Shown here: positions 55,516-64,000 of the stretch, in pieces
Numbering within the stretch: position 1 is the first letter of the stretch
Layout: each line of letters begins with the position of its first letter
Source: Chitinophaga pinensis
GTDB taxonomy: Bacteria; Bacteroidota; Bacteroidia; NS11-12g; UBA955
Length of the DNA stretch: 64,000 nucleotides
Assembly (NCBI GenBank): GCA_945871905.1
Contig: CAMBXL010000001.1
Location: 62,001-126,000, forward strand
Direction: 5' to 3'
Notes under the pieces: generated by a model
The model's input: the letters and a program-made list of their open reading frames with translations, nothing else
Told to the model about the DNA's origin: nothing
Databases searched by the model: none
Translations under genes and position numbers: made by a program

Positions 55516-55546
55516 TTGTTGATTTTGGCTCGGCCGAGGTCAACAA
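55516..55546. repeat. Intergenic hairpin repeat, copy C
   Basis: TTGTTGA (55516-55522) pairs with TCAACAA (55540-55546) around a GGCTCGGCCGAGG core whose inner CTCGGCCGAG (55529-55538) is itself palindromic. Same layout as the two copies after aroA. Confidence 0.5.
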
Positions 55547-55667
55547 AAGCTTCTAAAAAAGCATAGAAAACGCTTTAGGGTTTTTGGTTTGATTCTTAAA
55601 TAAAAAAGCCCCTTGGAGTAATAGAATAAATAATTTCCATCTATTTTTTTATCCTTAATATTTAGTG

Positions 55668-55675
55668 TAATTTTG
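55668..55675 (+). promoter_or_regulatory. -7 box (TAnnTTTG) for the FKBP gene
   Basis: TAATTTTG lies 24 bases before the ATG at 55700. Confidence 0.5.
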
Positions 55676-55699
55676 AAAAAATTTTATTAACAAACAGAT

Positions 55700-56197
55700 A
55701 TGCAATACAAAGTAATTACCTTACATTACAACTTATTTAAAGACAACGAAGCGGGTGAATCCATTGAATCTTCGGCAGGAAAACAACCGCTAACTTTTAT
55801 GAGTGGTGTAGGTCAAATGATACCCGATTTTGAAAACAACGTAGTCGGTTTAAATGCAGGGGACACATTTTCTTTCGGTATTGCAGCAATTGATGCTTAC
55901 GGTGAGCGTACCGATGAAGCAATTATAGATTTAGACCAAGAAATGTTTAAAAAAGATGGTGAACTAATGGAAGAAGTTGCTTTAGGTAACGTCATCCCTC
56001 TTCAAGACCAAGAAGGTAGAATGGTTCCGGCTACTATTTTAGCGATTAATGAAACCACTGTTAGGGTTGACGTAAATCATCCTTTGGCTGGTCAAGATTT
56101 GCATTTTACAGGTGAAGTTTTGGAAGTGAGAGAAGCAACAGGCGAAGAAATTAGTCACGGTCATGTGCATGGTCCGGGTGGGCATCAGCACGATTAA
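55700..56197 (+). CDS. FKBP-type peptidyl-prolyl isomerase, SlyD-like
   Basis: The 165-residue protein has the SlyD layout: an FKBP domain (start to about residue 65 and again near 135) interrupted by an insert-in-flap chaperone domain (about 68-125). GVGQMIPDFENNVVGLNAGD and HPLAGQDLHFTGEVLEV are family marks. The C-terminus is a short His-rich tail, GHVHGPGGHQHD, which in SlyD binds nickel or other metals. It acts in protein folding and possibly metal delivery. It is monocistronic. Confidence 0.93.
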   Translation: MQYKVITLHYNLFKDNEAGESIESSAGKQPLTFMSGVGQMIPDFENNVVGLNAGDTFSFGIAAIDAYGERTDEAIIDLDQEMFKKDGELMEEVALGNVIPLQDQEGRMVPATILAINETTVRVDVNHPLAGQDLHFTGEVLEVREATGEEISHGHVHGPGGHQHD

Positions 56198-56220
56198 TTC
56201 ACTTAATACAAAGTATTTCA

Positions 56221-56251
56221 AAAAGGCTATTATTTTTAATAGCCTTTTTTT
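56221..56251. terminator. Terminator between the FKBP gene and lnt
   Basis: A 12-bp stem (56221-56232 with 56237-56248) and a four-T loop are followed by Ts on the plus strand. The lnt stop codon lies inside the hairpin. Confidence 0.88.
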
Positions 56252-57813
56252 GCGACTAATTTTACCAACGTGCCAAGTAACAATGCAATGGCAATAAATG
56301 AAGCCATTTTCCCTAATATGTTTCCATATTTTACATAAAAGGTTTGGATATTGTTTGGTCTAATCGTGCACTCAAAAGCTGTTAATTCATTGTATTTTGT
56401 TTGGGTAGTTATTTTACCAAATTTATTGATTTTTGCCGAAATACCTGTGTTAGCACTGCGAACCATTTCTTTGCGTGTTTCAATACATCTTATAGCACCA
56501 AAGAGTAAATGCTGTTTGTGTCCATCCGTATTCCCCCACCAAGCATCGTTGGTAATAACAGCAAGCATATTGGCACCTTGTCTTACAAAGTCCGCAACAT
56601 AATCGCCATAGATGGATTCGTAACAAATCAATGGACTAATAGAATAGTTACTGTCTAACTGAAAGTTAATTGGTTTTTTGCTTGTTCCTAAACTGCCTGA
56701 AGTTCCTCCCAAGTCAATACTTAATTGTTCTAAAAAACTAAAAGGCATTTTCTCCACACCCGGAACTAATTTTGATTTGTGGTAATATTCAGAGACTTTG
56801 CCTTCTTTAAAACTTAAAGCGGTATTGTAGGCATCCCACCATAATTCAGAATCTTCTTCATAACGCGCAGATATAGTAGGGCGCACTTTTTCTCCATCAT
56901 AAGTTTCGTATGATTCAGCGCCTGAGATAATCATTAAGATATTAGAATCGGTCAATTCTTTAATCGATTTAATATTACTACTCTCATTTATTTGATGAAT
57001 ATTGTTGTATCCTACAATGGCTGTTTCGGGGAAAATTAGTAAACGTGTTTTGGATTTAATGAGTGGTTTTGCAATATTTATTCCTTGATTGATTTGTTCC
57101 TCAGGAGATAAATAGCGCGAACCTGACTCGAATTTTTCTTCGTAAGGGTCAATATTGGGTTGAACCACCACACAATGCATGCCTGCACCTTTTTCAATGC
57201 TAAAACGGCTAAAAGAAATAGCGTATGATAAACCAATGGTAAATCCTAATAATGCCAATACTTGCCAAATTTTTTTGTATGCTTTGCTGATAACGACTTT
57301 TGCAACCATTATGTTGGCAATTAGTATCAGTAAAGTGCCCCCCATTTCGCCTGTAAACTCATACCATTGTATGAACTCGGTTCCTCTAGCCAAACCTTTG
57401 CCCAAAGTTAGCCAAGGCCAACTTGCACTCCAGTTGAAATGGAAATATTCCATGGCTATATAGTAAAAAACCAATGATTGATAGCCTGTTTTAGGAAGCG
57501 TATTTTGGGTTAATGAAAACAGGAAAAAAGGAATGCTTAGAATTAAAGAATTCAAAAAAAGCATAATGACAGCACCACTATCACTGGCATTCCAAACCCA
57601 CCATGTGGAACCGACATTGAAAATAAATAAACTTAAATAACTCCAAGCCCAAAATTTGAGATGTTTTTTTCTCGAGTTTTTTAATTGTTCGTGAATTAAT
57701 AACAGAGGAACGAAGCCAATTAGGAGTAAAAAATAAGTATATAATGGTGGCCAAGCGATATATAAAAGAAGACCGCTGAGTAGTGATAGATAAAGAGGTT
57801 TAATTGGTTTCAT
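56236..57813 (-). CDS. lnt: Apolipoprotein N-acyltransferase
   Basis: Lnt adds the third acyl chain to lipoproteins in the inner membrane. The 525-residue protein has about six N-terminal helices, then a nitrilase-like periplasmic domain starting at VVQPNIDPYEEKF. The catalytic triad is visible as Glu in LLIFPETAIVG, Lys in KSKLVPGVEKMPF and Cys in LICYESIYGDY. A final C-terminal helix follows. It overlaps the end of rsmI by 14 bases. Confidence 0.94.
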   Translation of the reverse strand: MKPIKPLYLSLLSGLLLYIAWPPLYTYFLLLIGFVPLLLIHEQLKNSRKKHLKFWAWSYLSLFIFNVGSTWWVWNASDSGAVIMLFLNSLILSIPFFLFSLTQNTLPKTGYQSLVFYYIAMEYFHFNWSASWPWLTLGKGLARGTEFIQWYEFTGEMGGTLLILIANIMVAKVVISKAYKKIWQVLALLGFTIGLSYAISFSRFSIEKGAGMHCVVVQPNIDPYEEKFESGSRYLSPEEQINQGINIAKPLIKSKTRLLIFPETAIVGYNNIHQINESSNIKSIKELTDSNILMIISGAESYETYDGEKVRPTISARYEEDSELWWDAYNTALSFKEGKVSEYYHKSKLVPGVEKMPFSFLEQLSIDLGGTSGSLGTSKKPINFQLDSNYSISPLICYESIYGDYVADFVRQGANMLAVITNDAWWGNTDGHKQHLLFGAIRCIETRKEMVRSANTGISAKINKFGKITTQTKYNELTAFECTIRPNNIQTFYVKYGNILGKMASFIAIALLLGTLVKLVAKKGY

Positions 57814-58492
57814 CGGTATTGCCTTGTATTACTATTACAAATTCTCCTTTAGGGGCTTTTTTGTTGAAGTGAATTTGAGCTTCTTGTAAAGTGCCACAAA
57901 AAGTTTCTTCGAACATTTTGCTCAGTTCTCTTGAAATAGACACTTTTCTGTCGTCTCCAAGTGCCAATGCCAAATCCTTTAATGTAGTCAGGAGTTTGTA
58001 GGGACTCTCGTACATAACGATTGTTCTGTAGTCTAACTTCATTTGTTCTAATCTGGTTTTTCGTCCTTTTTTTACAGGGATAAATCCTTCGAAAATAAAA
58101 CGATCGGTCGGCATGCCACTTTTTACCAAAGCGGGGATAAGAGCCGTGGCTCCAGGTAAACATTCCACTTTAATATTTTCTTCGATACACGCCCTAACAA
58201 TCAAAAAACCGGGGTCGCTGATGCCGGGAGTGCCCGCATCGGTTACCATAGCCATTGTTTTGCCCGCATTGAGCTGATGAATAACGTCTTTGTATTTGTC
58301 GTGTTCATTATGTGTATGATAACTTTGCATGGGTTTGTCAATGCTATAATGCTTCAATAATTGACCGGTATTTCGGGTGTCTTCTGCCAAAATTATATCA
58401 CAAGACTGAAGAATTTCGAGGGCTCTAAGTGTTATGTCTTTTAAATTCCCAATCGGTGTAGGAACTAATATTAATTTTCCTTTTTCTTCCAT
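57800..58492 (-). CDS. rsmI: 16S rRNA (cytidine1402-2'-O)-methyltransferase
   Basis: RsmI methylates the ribose of C1402 in 16S rRNA. With the ATG at 58492 it has 230 residues; an upstream start at 58510 would overlap the preceding gene. Family motifs: PTPIGNLKDITLRALE, AEDTRNTGQLL, VTDAGTPGISDPG and YESPYKL. It sits 7 bases after the small membrane protein gene and overlaps lnt, so all three form one operon. Confidence 0.95.
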   Translation of the reverse strand: MEEKGKLILVPTPIGNLKDITLRALEILQSCDIILAEDTRNTGQLLKHYSIDKPMQSYHTHNEHDKYKDVIHQLNAGKTMAMVTDAGTPGISDPGFLIVRACIEENIKVECLPGATALIPALVKSGMPTDRFIFEGFIPVKKGRKTRLEQMKLDYRTIVMYESPYKLLTTLKDLALALGDDRKVSISRELSKMFEETFCGTLQEAQIHFNKKAPKGEFVIVIQGNTDETN

Positions 58493-58499
58493 AATTCTA

Positions 58500-58937
58500 T
58501 TAAGGAACAATTTGAATTTTCAATAATCCTTTTGCAGCAAATAATACTAAACTCCAAATTAATACAGAGGAAATCTGTAAACGTAAAACTCTGTTTCTGT
58601 CGTTTTCAAAAGCAGAACTAATAATGCATCCCACCGGTATACTGATAATTACAGGCGTAATAAAAGCGATACCAATTAATCCATAACCATTTTTTATTTT
58701 GATAAGTTTACGCAACTTACTTCGTTTCATTTTAAAGAAATTGTACTTATCTAGTTTTTTAGAAATAGCAGCTCCTAAAAAGGTGAAAACCAATACGCCG
58801 AATGTGCCGCCGGCCATTACAATAAGCATATCCCAATACCAAGCTCTACTTGAAATAACAAGTAATTTAGTAACAGCGATTACAAACTTAACCGAAGCAA
58901 CTAAAAACCATACAATGATGTCCCAAAAATCTTCCAT
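58500..58937 (-). CDS. Unrecognised integral membrane protein upstream of rsmI
   Basis: The 145-residue protein has about four hydrophobic stretches (residues 7-27, 36-57, 84-107 and 122-140) with a basic cytoplasmic loop near 60-82. I do not recognise a named family. It is first in the operon with rsmI and lnt; a membrane or cell-envelope role is the only context-based suggestion. Confidence 0.7.
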   Translation of the reverse strand: MEDFWDIIVWFLVASVKFVIAVTKLLVISSRAWYWDMLIVMAGGTFGVLVFTFLGAAISKKLDKYNFFKMKRSKLRKLIKIKNGYGLIGIAFITPVIISIPVGCIISSAFENDRNRVLRLQISSVLIWSLVLFAAKGLLKIQIVP

Positions 58938-58981
58938 TATTTACAAATGGCGAAGTTAATGGAATTTATTTAATTGCGTCA

Positions 58982-59851
58982 TTAACGAATTGTAATTTCT
59001 TCTGAACTTACTTTTCCAACCATGCTAAAAAAGCCTAAAACTTTCTGATTGGGATTGTTAATGCAGATGATATTAGTAGGCACATTGGTTGGCGGAACAG
59101 CAAATAAACCCACGTTTTGTAACTGAACCTGAATAAGGTTAAGGTAAATATACATTTCAGGATTGATGCTTAAGATTTCAATTCGAGCAGTTTCACCGGC
59201 TTTGTATGGACGGCTTGAAAAATTTTGGCGGATAGGGATAATGAATAAATTACCATCGCCACTGCCACCTTGAGAGGTTGAATTGTCAACCGCAATTCTA
59301 ATATCAGAAGCCCTTGATTGAAGGGAATCATTGCGGTACAATTTAAACCAATAAAAGTCGCCTAAACCAATTTTGTCTTTTGCCCACAATGTTATGTAGT
59401 TGCCTTCATTGCCTCCAAAAGGGCCATTTTTTTCGTACTTTACAGTCAGTGAATCTACAGTGGTTGGTGAATTTAATTGGCTTTGGGATACAAAAGTATT
59501 GCCTTTGTCACGGATAAGAAGTTGGTAGGTTTGTCCGTATTTAAAAGTGTTGGCAGCAGGTGGAACAAAAAAGTATTTACCATTGTTTTGTGAGGTGAAT
59601 TGATAAAAAGTGAAATTACTTGTATCTACTATTCCTATGGTATCTAGTTCATATGAGTTCGCTTTGTTGTTATTTAAATAAGCGCTCGATTTACTTACGT
59701 ATATCCATTGTGTGTCTGCCGTTTGGTCAATCACTGCATCTATAACTACTTGAGAAACTGGTGCGCCCAAGTCTAGTTCAATAGGGTCTTCGCAAGCGCT
59801 TATAAGGAATGTAAATGCTGTAAGTAAAAGATATAATGTGTTTTTTGTCAT
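58982..59851 (-). CDS. DUF4249 lipoprotein
   Basis: From the ATG at 59851 the 289-residue protein begins with a lipoprotein signal ending LISAC (Cys20), followed by EDPIELDLGAP, and beta-rich extracytoplasmic sequence. DUF4249 proteins pair with TonB receptors in Bacteroidota, probably as outer-membrane surface or periplasmic partners. The receptor gene lies four bases upstream in the same operon. Confidence 0.87.
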   Translation of the reverse strand: MTKNTLYLLLTAFTFLISACEDPIELDLGAPVSQVVIDAVIDQTADTQWIYVSKSSAYLNNNKANSYELDTIGIVDTSNFTFYQFTSQNNGKYFFVPPAANTFKYGQTYQLLIRDKGNTFVSQSQLNSPTTVDSLTVKYEKNGPFGGNEGNYITLWAKDKIGLGDFYWFKLYRNDSLQSRASDIRIAVDNSTSQGGSGDGNLFIIPIRQNFSSRPYKAGETARIEILSINPEMYIYLNLIQVQLQNVGLFAVPPTNVPTNIICINNPNQKVLGFFSMVGKVSSEEITIR

Positions 59852-59855
59852 TGTA

Positions 59856-62228
59856 TTAAAATTTAAAGTTCCAAGATACTGAAGGGATGAAGTTGCCAAT
59901 GATTGAATAACGAATCAATTGTGTTTGATTGTTTACGTCAGGATTAGGTTGTGAAAAATAAGAGAAAGGATTTCTACGGTTGTAAACGTTATAAACGCCA
60001 AACACCCAATTACTTTCCCATTTGTTTGTTTTTTTGTGAACGTAAGTAGCAGAGATGTCTAAACGGTGAAAAGGTTTAATGTAAACACTGTTTCTTAGTC
60101 CATCTGCGTTGTGAGGAATGCCCGTAATGCCTTGGAATGAGAATTTAGTATTGGGTAAATTTGTTGGAGTACCTGTTCCAAAAACAAAACTTGCAGAAGC
60201 GCTCCATTTGTTATTAAACTCATAAGAACCTGTAACGTTTGCATTGTGTCTTCTGTCGAACCTGTTAGGATACCATTGGTCTAAACTAATGCCTTCCACT
60301 CTGCGTTCAGATTTTGATAAAGTATAACTTACCCAACCAGTTAATTTACCTACATTTTTCTTAAAGTATAATTCCAAGCCATAAGCCCTTCCTTTACCGT
60401 TTAATAAATCAGCTTCTAATTGATTGTTTAACAATAGTTCTGCACCATCTATATAATCTATTTGGTTTTGAAGCTCTTTGTAGAAAACTTCAGCTGATAA
60501 TTCATAATCAATATTTTTACCAATGTTCTTAAAATAACCTACCGCAATTTGGTCAGCTATTTGAGGTTTTACGTTATTGGTAGATGGTGTCCAAACATCT
60601 AAAGGAACACTTGCCGCTGTATTGGAAATTAAATGTAAAAATTGTGACAAGCGGTTGTAACTCAATTTAACTGAACTCAGTTTGTTCAACTTGTAATTAG
60701 CCGAAAATCTTGGTTCAGGGATGTTATAGGATTGAATAATTTCGTTTTTCCCAAACTCTTTTCTTTCAATTACATTGGCACGTTGAGAAGGGTTTGGTCT
60801 GTCTAATATTAAAGCAGTACCATTGCCAAGGTAGTTGAAGTTTGAAAAGCGAATGCCATAACGAACCGTTAAGCTAGGGCTAAATTTTTGTTCATTTTCG
60901 ATATAAAAGCCGTTTTCTAAAGCATATTTGTTAGGTAATCCGAATTGAATGGTTGAGCCTTGGTCTTTAGATACAGCATCACCTGGCTTAAAAATATAAT
61001 AAGTGCTTATTAGCCCGAATTGTATCACTGATTTTGGAGAGTGGTAATAGGTGAAATCCGTTTTACCACTGTAGTTGATAATGTTTGATTTCCAATTGAA
61101 AGTATTGTTGCCTGTCCCAAAGCCTAATTGATAGTCGTATTTACTATAATAAAAAGTAAAGTTACTAAATAGTTTTCTTGAAAACAGATGGTTCCAACGG
61201 AAAGTAGCGGTACTGTTTCCCCAATCAAACTTTGCGCCGGGAACGCCAAAGGCATCTCTACCAATATAAGTTGAGAAAAATATTTTGTTATTATCGTTTA
61301 TGGTATGGTTGATTTTGCCAGTAAAGTCATAGAAATAAAAAACAGCATCTTTTAAATTTTCGTTGTTGCGTAAAAAAGGTTTAGCAAGGACGTCAATATA
61401 ACTTCTTCTGCCAGCCACAATAAATGATGTTTTGTTTTTGCGTTTTTCATTGTTTTTGAACAAAGGACCTTCAAGAGACAATCGACTAAATATTAATCCA
61501 ACACCACCATTTACTGCAAATTTTTTGTTGTTGCCTTCTTTCATCCTAACGTCAAGTGTAGAAGAAGCTCTACCACCATATTGAGCAGGCATACCCCCTT
61601 TGATTAACTTTACATCTTTTACAGCATCAGGGTTAAAAACCGAGAAAAATCCAAACAAGTGAGAGCTATTAAATACAGGTGCTTCGTCTAGTAGAATTAA
61701 GTTTTGGTCAATAGCACCGCCTCTTACATTGAAACCAGTTGCACCTTCACCTACGGTACTTACTCCGGGTAAAAGTTGTACTGATTTTACAATGTCAACT
61801 TCTCCCAATAATGCAGGGATTTTTTTGATTTGAGTAATGTTTAAATTGTTAGTACTCATCTCAATTTTGTCAACCTGATTGTCTCTTCTTTTTTTGTTTA
61901 CAGTTATTCCAGTAATTTCTGTTTCACTTCTACTCAGTTCAATATTGCGGGTTTCGTTTTTCTTAATGTCAATGGTTAGTTCATATGTGTTGTAACCCAA
62001 AAAACTAAAATAGATGGTGTTAATTCCGGGATTTAAACTGATAGTGTAAAAGCCGTAGTTGTTAGATTGGGTGCCGTTTTTCTTGTCTTCTGTGTAAATA
62101 TTACAATTTGCTAAAACTTCACCATTGGCAGTGTCTTTGACATAGCCACTAAGTGAATATTTGGTTTGTGAAAATACAATATTAGAAATAAAAAAGACGA
62201 AACATGTAAAAATAAGTCGGAGTTTCAT
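59856..62228 (-). CDS. TonB-dependent receptor with carboxypeptidase-like domain
   Basis: The ATG at 62228 gives 790 residues: a signal peptide (about 1-20, ending VFSQ), a carboxypeptidase-regulatory-like domain (about 22-105) and a plug domain. The plug contains EVDIVKSVQLLPGVST, GATGFNVRGGAIDQNLILLDEAPVFN and GGRASSTLDVRM. A beta-barrel ends in SVSWNFKF. It heads the pair with the DUF4249 lipoprotein. The imported substrate is unknown; this type is not clearly a SusC polysaccharide receptor. Confidence 0.92.
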   Translation of the reverse strand: MKLRLIFTCFVFFISNIVFSQTKYSLSGYVKDTANGEVLANCNIYTEDKKNGTQSNNYGFYTISLNPGINTIYFSFLGYNTYELTIDIKKNETRNIELSRSETEITGITVNKKRRDNQVDKIEMSTNNLNITQIKKIPALLGEVDIVKSVQLLPGVSTVGEGATGFNVRGGAIDQNLILLDEAPVFNSSHLFGFFSVFNPDAVKDVKLIKGGMPAQYGGRASSTLDVRMKEGNNKKFAVNGGVGLIFSRLSLEGPLFKNNEKRKNKTSFIVAGRRSYIDVLAKPFLRNNENLKDAVFYFYDFTGKINHTINDNNKIFFSTYIGRDAFGVPGAKFDWGNSTATFRWNHLFSRKLFSNFTFYYSKYDYQLGFGTGNNTFNWKSNIINYSGKTDFTYYHSPKSVIQFGLISTYYIFKPGDAVSKDQGSTIQFGLPNKYALENGFYIENEQKFSPSLTVRYGIRFSNFNYLGNGTALILDRPNPSQRANVIERKEFGKNEIIQSYNIPEPRFSANYKLNKLSSVKLSYNRLSQFLHLISNTAASVPLDVWTPSTNNVKPQIADQIAVGYFKNIGKNIDYELSAEVFYKELQNQIDYIDGAELLLNNQLEADLLNGKGRAYGLELYFKKNVGKLTGWVSYTLSKSERRVEGISLDQWYPNRFDRRHNANVTGSYEFNNKWSASASFVFGTGTPTNLPNTKFSFQGITGIPHNADGLRNSVYIKPFHRLDISATYVHKKTNKWESNWVFGVYNVYNRRNPFSYFSQPNPDVNNQTQLIRYSIIGNFIPSVSWNFKF

Positions 62229-62354
62229 ATGGATGTGCAAATAACACTTAAAAATCAAAAAGGTTTGATTAAGAACAGATTAATTAAACAAAAAAGACGA
62301 CAAATCGTGTTTTATTGATTTTTTAATTATACGATTCTCGCGTTTATTTTTTAA

Positions 62355-62362
62355 TATCTTTG
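62355..62362 (+). promoter_or_regulatory. -7 box (TAnnTTTG) for glycyl-tRNA synthetase
   Basis: TATCTTTG followed by C, ending nine bases before the ATG at 62372. It overlaps an alternative TTG start at 62360 and therefore argues against it. Confidence 0.5.
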
Positions 62363-62371
62363 CAATCTCAA

Positions 62372-63910
62372 ATGAATCAGGAAGAATTATTTAAAAATGT
62401 GATATCACACTCTAAGGAGTATGGTTTTATTTTTCAGTCAAGCGAAATTTACGACGGATTAAGCGCCGTGTATGACTACGGACAATTAGGAGTGGAATTA
62501 AAAAAGAATTTAAGGGATTTTTGGTGGAAAAGTATGGTTCAAATGCATGCCAATATTGTGGGTATTGATGCCGCTATTTTTATGCACCCTACTACATGGA
62601 AAGCGAGTGGACACGTTGATGCTTTCAATGATCCATTAATTGACAATAAAGACAGTAAAAAAAGATATAGAGCCGATGTGCTAATTGAAGATTACATAGC
62701 CAAAATAAATGCTAAAGCTGACAAGGAAGTGGAGAAAGCTAAAGCTAAGTTTGGTGAATCTTTTGATGAGGTTTTATACAGACAAACCAATACAAGGGTT
62801 TTGGAGTCAATCAATAAGGCAGCTCAAATTGAGGCAAGATTCAAAGAGGCCTTGGAACAAAATAATTTAGAAGAAGTAAGGCAAATAATTATTGATTGTG
62901 AAATAGCTTGTCCTATTTCGGGAACTAAAAATTGGACTGAAGTGAGGCAGTTTAACTTAATGTTTTCAACTCAAATAGGGTCTTTGTCTGAAGATTCCAA
63001 TACCATTTATTTAAGACCCGAAACAGCCCAAGGGATTTTTGTTAATTATTTGAATGTTCAAAAAACAGGAAGAATGAAAATTCCTTTTGGTATAGCCCAA
63101 ACAGGAAAAGCTTTTAGAAATGAAATTGTAGCTAGGCAGTTTATTTTCAGAATGAGAGAGTTTGAACAAATGGAAATGCAGTTTTTTGTTCGTCCTGGTA
63201 CGGAAATGGAGTGGTATCACTATTGGAAAGATACCCGAATGAAATGGCATCAGGCTTTGGGTTTGGGTGAAAATAAACACAAGTTTCACGACCACCTTAA
63301 ATTGGCACACTATGCCAATGCCGCTTGTGATATTGAATTTGAGTTCCCTTTTGGATTCAAAGAACTTGAAGGAATTCACAGTCGTACCGATTTTGACTTG
63401 AAAAAACATGAATCATTTTCAGGTAAAAAATTGCAGTATTTTGATCCCGAATTAAATGAAAGTTATGTGCCTTATGTTGTTGAAACTTCAATTGGATTAG
63501 ACCGTTTGTTCTTGGCAGTAATGTCTCAGGCTTACATGGAAGAAAAACTAGAAGATGGAACGTCAAGGGTTGTTTTGTCTATTCCTTACGCACTCGCACC
63601 TATTAAAGCCGCGATTTTACCATTGGTTAATAAGGACGGTTTGCCCGAAAAAGCAGACGAAATTGTTAATTTATTGAAATACGATTTTAATGTTGCTACA
63701 GAAGCTAAAGATGCTATTGGAAAAAGATACAGAAGAAACGATGCCATTGGAACGCCTTTTTGTATAACCGTAGATTATGATACCATGGAAAACAATACGG
63801 TTACTATTCGTAACAGAGATACAATGACACAGGAACGTGTGGCAATCAGCGATTTATGGACAATATTAAACAGAGATGTTAGTGTTTCAAACTTGTTAAA
63901 GAAGTGCTAA
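62372..63910 (+). CDS. glyS: Glycine--tRNA ligase (alpha2 type)
   Basis: The class II synthetase charges tRNA-Gly. The 512-residue single-chain form has an N-terminal YGFIFQSSEIYDGLSAVYDYG, HPTTWKASGHVDAF, a GSLSEDSNTIYLRPETAQGIF segment, motif 2 around FRNEIVARQFIFRMREFEQME, and motif 3 SIGLDRLFLAVM. A C-terminal anticodon-binding domain runs from about residue 395. It is divergent from the TonB receptor. Confidence 0.96.
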   Translation: MNQEELFKNVISHSKEYGFIFQSSEIYDGLSAVYDYGQLGVELKKNLRDFWWKSMVQMHANIVGIDAAIFMHPTTWKASGHVDAFNDPLIDNKDSKKRYRADVLIEDYIAKINAKADKEVEKAKAKFGESFDEVLYRQTNTRVLESINKAAQIEARFKEALEQNNLEEVRQIIIDCEIACPISGTKNWTEVRQFNLMFSTQIGSLSEDSNTIYLRPETAQGIFVNYLNVQKTGRMKIPFGIAQTGKAFRNEIVARQFIFRMREFEQMEMQFFVRPGTEMEWYHYWKDTRMKWHQALGLGENKHKFHDHLKLAHYANAACDIEFEFPFGFKELEGIHSRTDFDLKKHESFSGKKLQYFDPELNESYVPYVVETSIGLDRLFLAVMSQAYMEEKLEDGTSRVVLSIPYALAPIKAAILPLVNKDGLPEKADEIVNLLKYDFNVATEAKDAIGKRYRRNDAIGTPFCITVDYDTMENNTVTIRNRDTMTQERVAISDLWTILNRDVSVSNLLKKC

Positions 63911-63988
63911 TGGTTTAAATTGTAAGACCTTTTTTACAAAACACTTGAAAAGTTTTAAATAAGTTCTAACTTTGAGCCTTTAAATAAT

Positions 63989-64000
63989 ATGGACAATAAT
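63989..64000 (+). CDS. Possible start of the next gene (truncated by window end)
   Basis: An ATG followed by GAC AAT AAT runs to the window edge. Only four codons are visible, so this may not be a gene start. Confidence 0.25.

Noticed and set aside
55555-55620. Possible terminator after the TPR gene
   Set aside because: Only a five-base stem (AAAGC/GCTTT) and a half-terminator-like AAAAAAGCCCC are seen, with no matching arm.

Overview
The window is chromosomal DNA of an AT-rich member of the Bacteroidota. Several things point there: a T9SS-type sorting domain on a 1348-residue secreted protein, two TonB-dependent receptors (one with a DUF4249 lipoprotein), an S46 dipeptidyl-peptidase, DUF4293 and DUF983 membrane proteins, the CoxB/CoxA/CtaA/CtaB/two-subunit-III oxidase cluster, and many copies of the TAnnTTTG -7 promoter box. 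Most of the sequence is core metabolism and information processing. I saw no phage, insertion sequence, CRISPR array or tRNA.

Layout. 1-5.1 kb: end of a SAM methyltransferase, a Uma2-family protein, a PhnA-domain protein, carA and eno separated by a heptamer tandem repeat, then rluF behind a tiny membrane protein. 5.2-15 kb: DUF4293 protein, then a long operon for an aa3-type cytochrome oxidase with its heme A synthesis (ctaA, ctaB), copper delivery (SCO) and accessory membrane proteins, closed by a perfect palindromic terminator. 15-22.7 kb: TonB receptor plus a proline-tailed membrane protein, divergent fbp/lysC with back-to-back promoter boxes, a CBS-domain membrane protein with aroQ, and a decayed outer-membrane beta-barrel gene. 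22.9-27 kb: the giant T9SS cargo protein. 27-35.2 kb: pabB-uvrC, a pterin dehydratase, and parE-parC. 35.3-42.2 kb: a three-gene LytS/LytT operon, a membrane pyrophosphatase with a cysteine-rich tail, and hmgA with a Ca/Na antiporter. 42.2-49.2 kb: TPR lipoprotein, gpsA, aroA, S46 peptidase, RNase P RNA and a methyltransferase split by an in-frame stop. 49.2-64 kb: M61 peptidase, di-heme peroxidase with nif3, zinc-ribbon and TPR genes, SlyD-like FKBP, a small membrane protein with rsmI and lnt, DUF4249/TonB pair, and glycyl-tRNA synthetase.

The most noteworthy observations are the 16-cysteine tail on the pyrophosphatase, the roughly 100-residue insertion in the CuA domain of CoxB, the abutting divergent promoters of fbp and lysC, the nonsense codon splitting a methyltransferase, three related intergenic hairpins sharing a GGCTnGGC core, and the heptamer repeat between carA and eno. 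I did not find a convincing wholly new multi-gene system. The nearest candidates are small uncharacterised proteins tied to LytS/LytT and to the TonB receptor. All family assignments come from reading motifs and gene order; no database search was possible.
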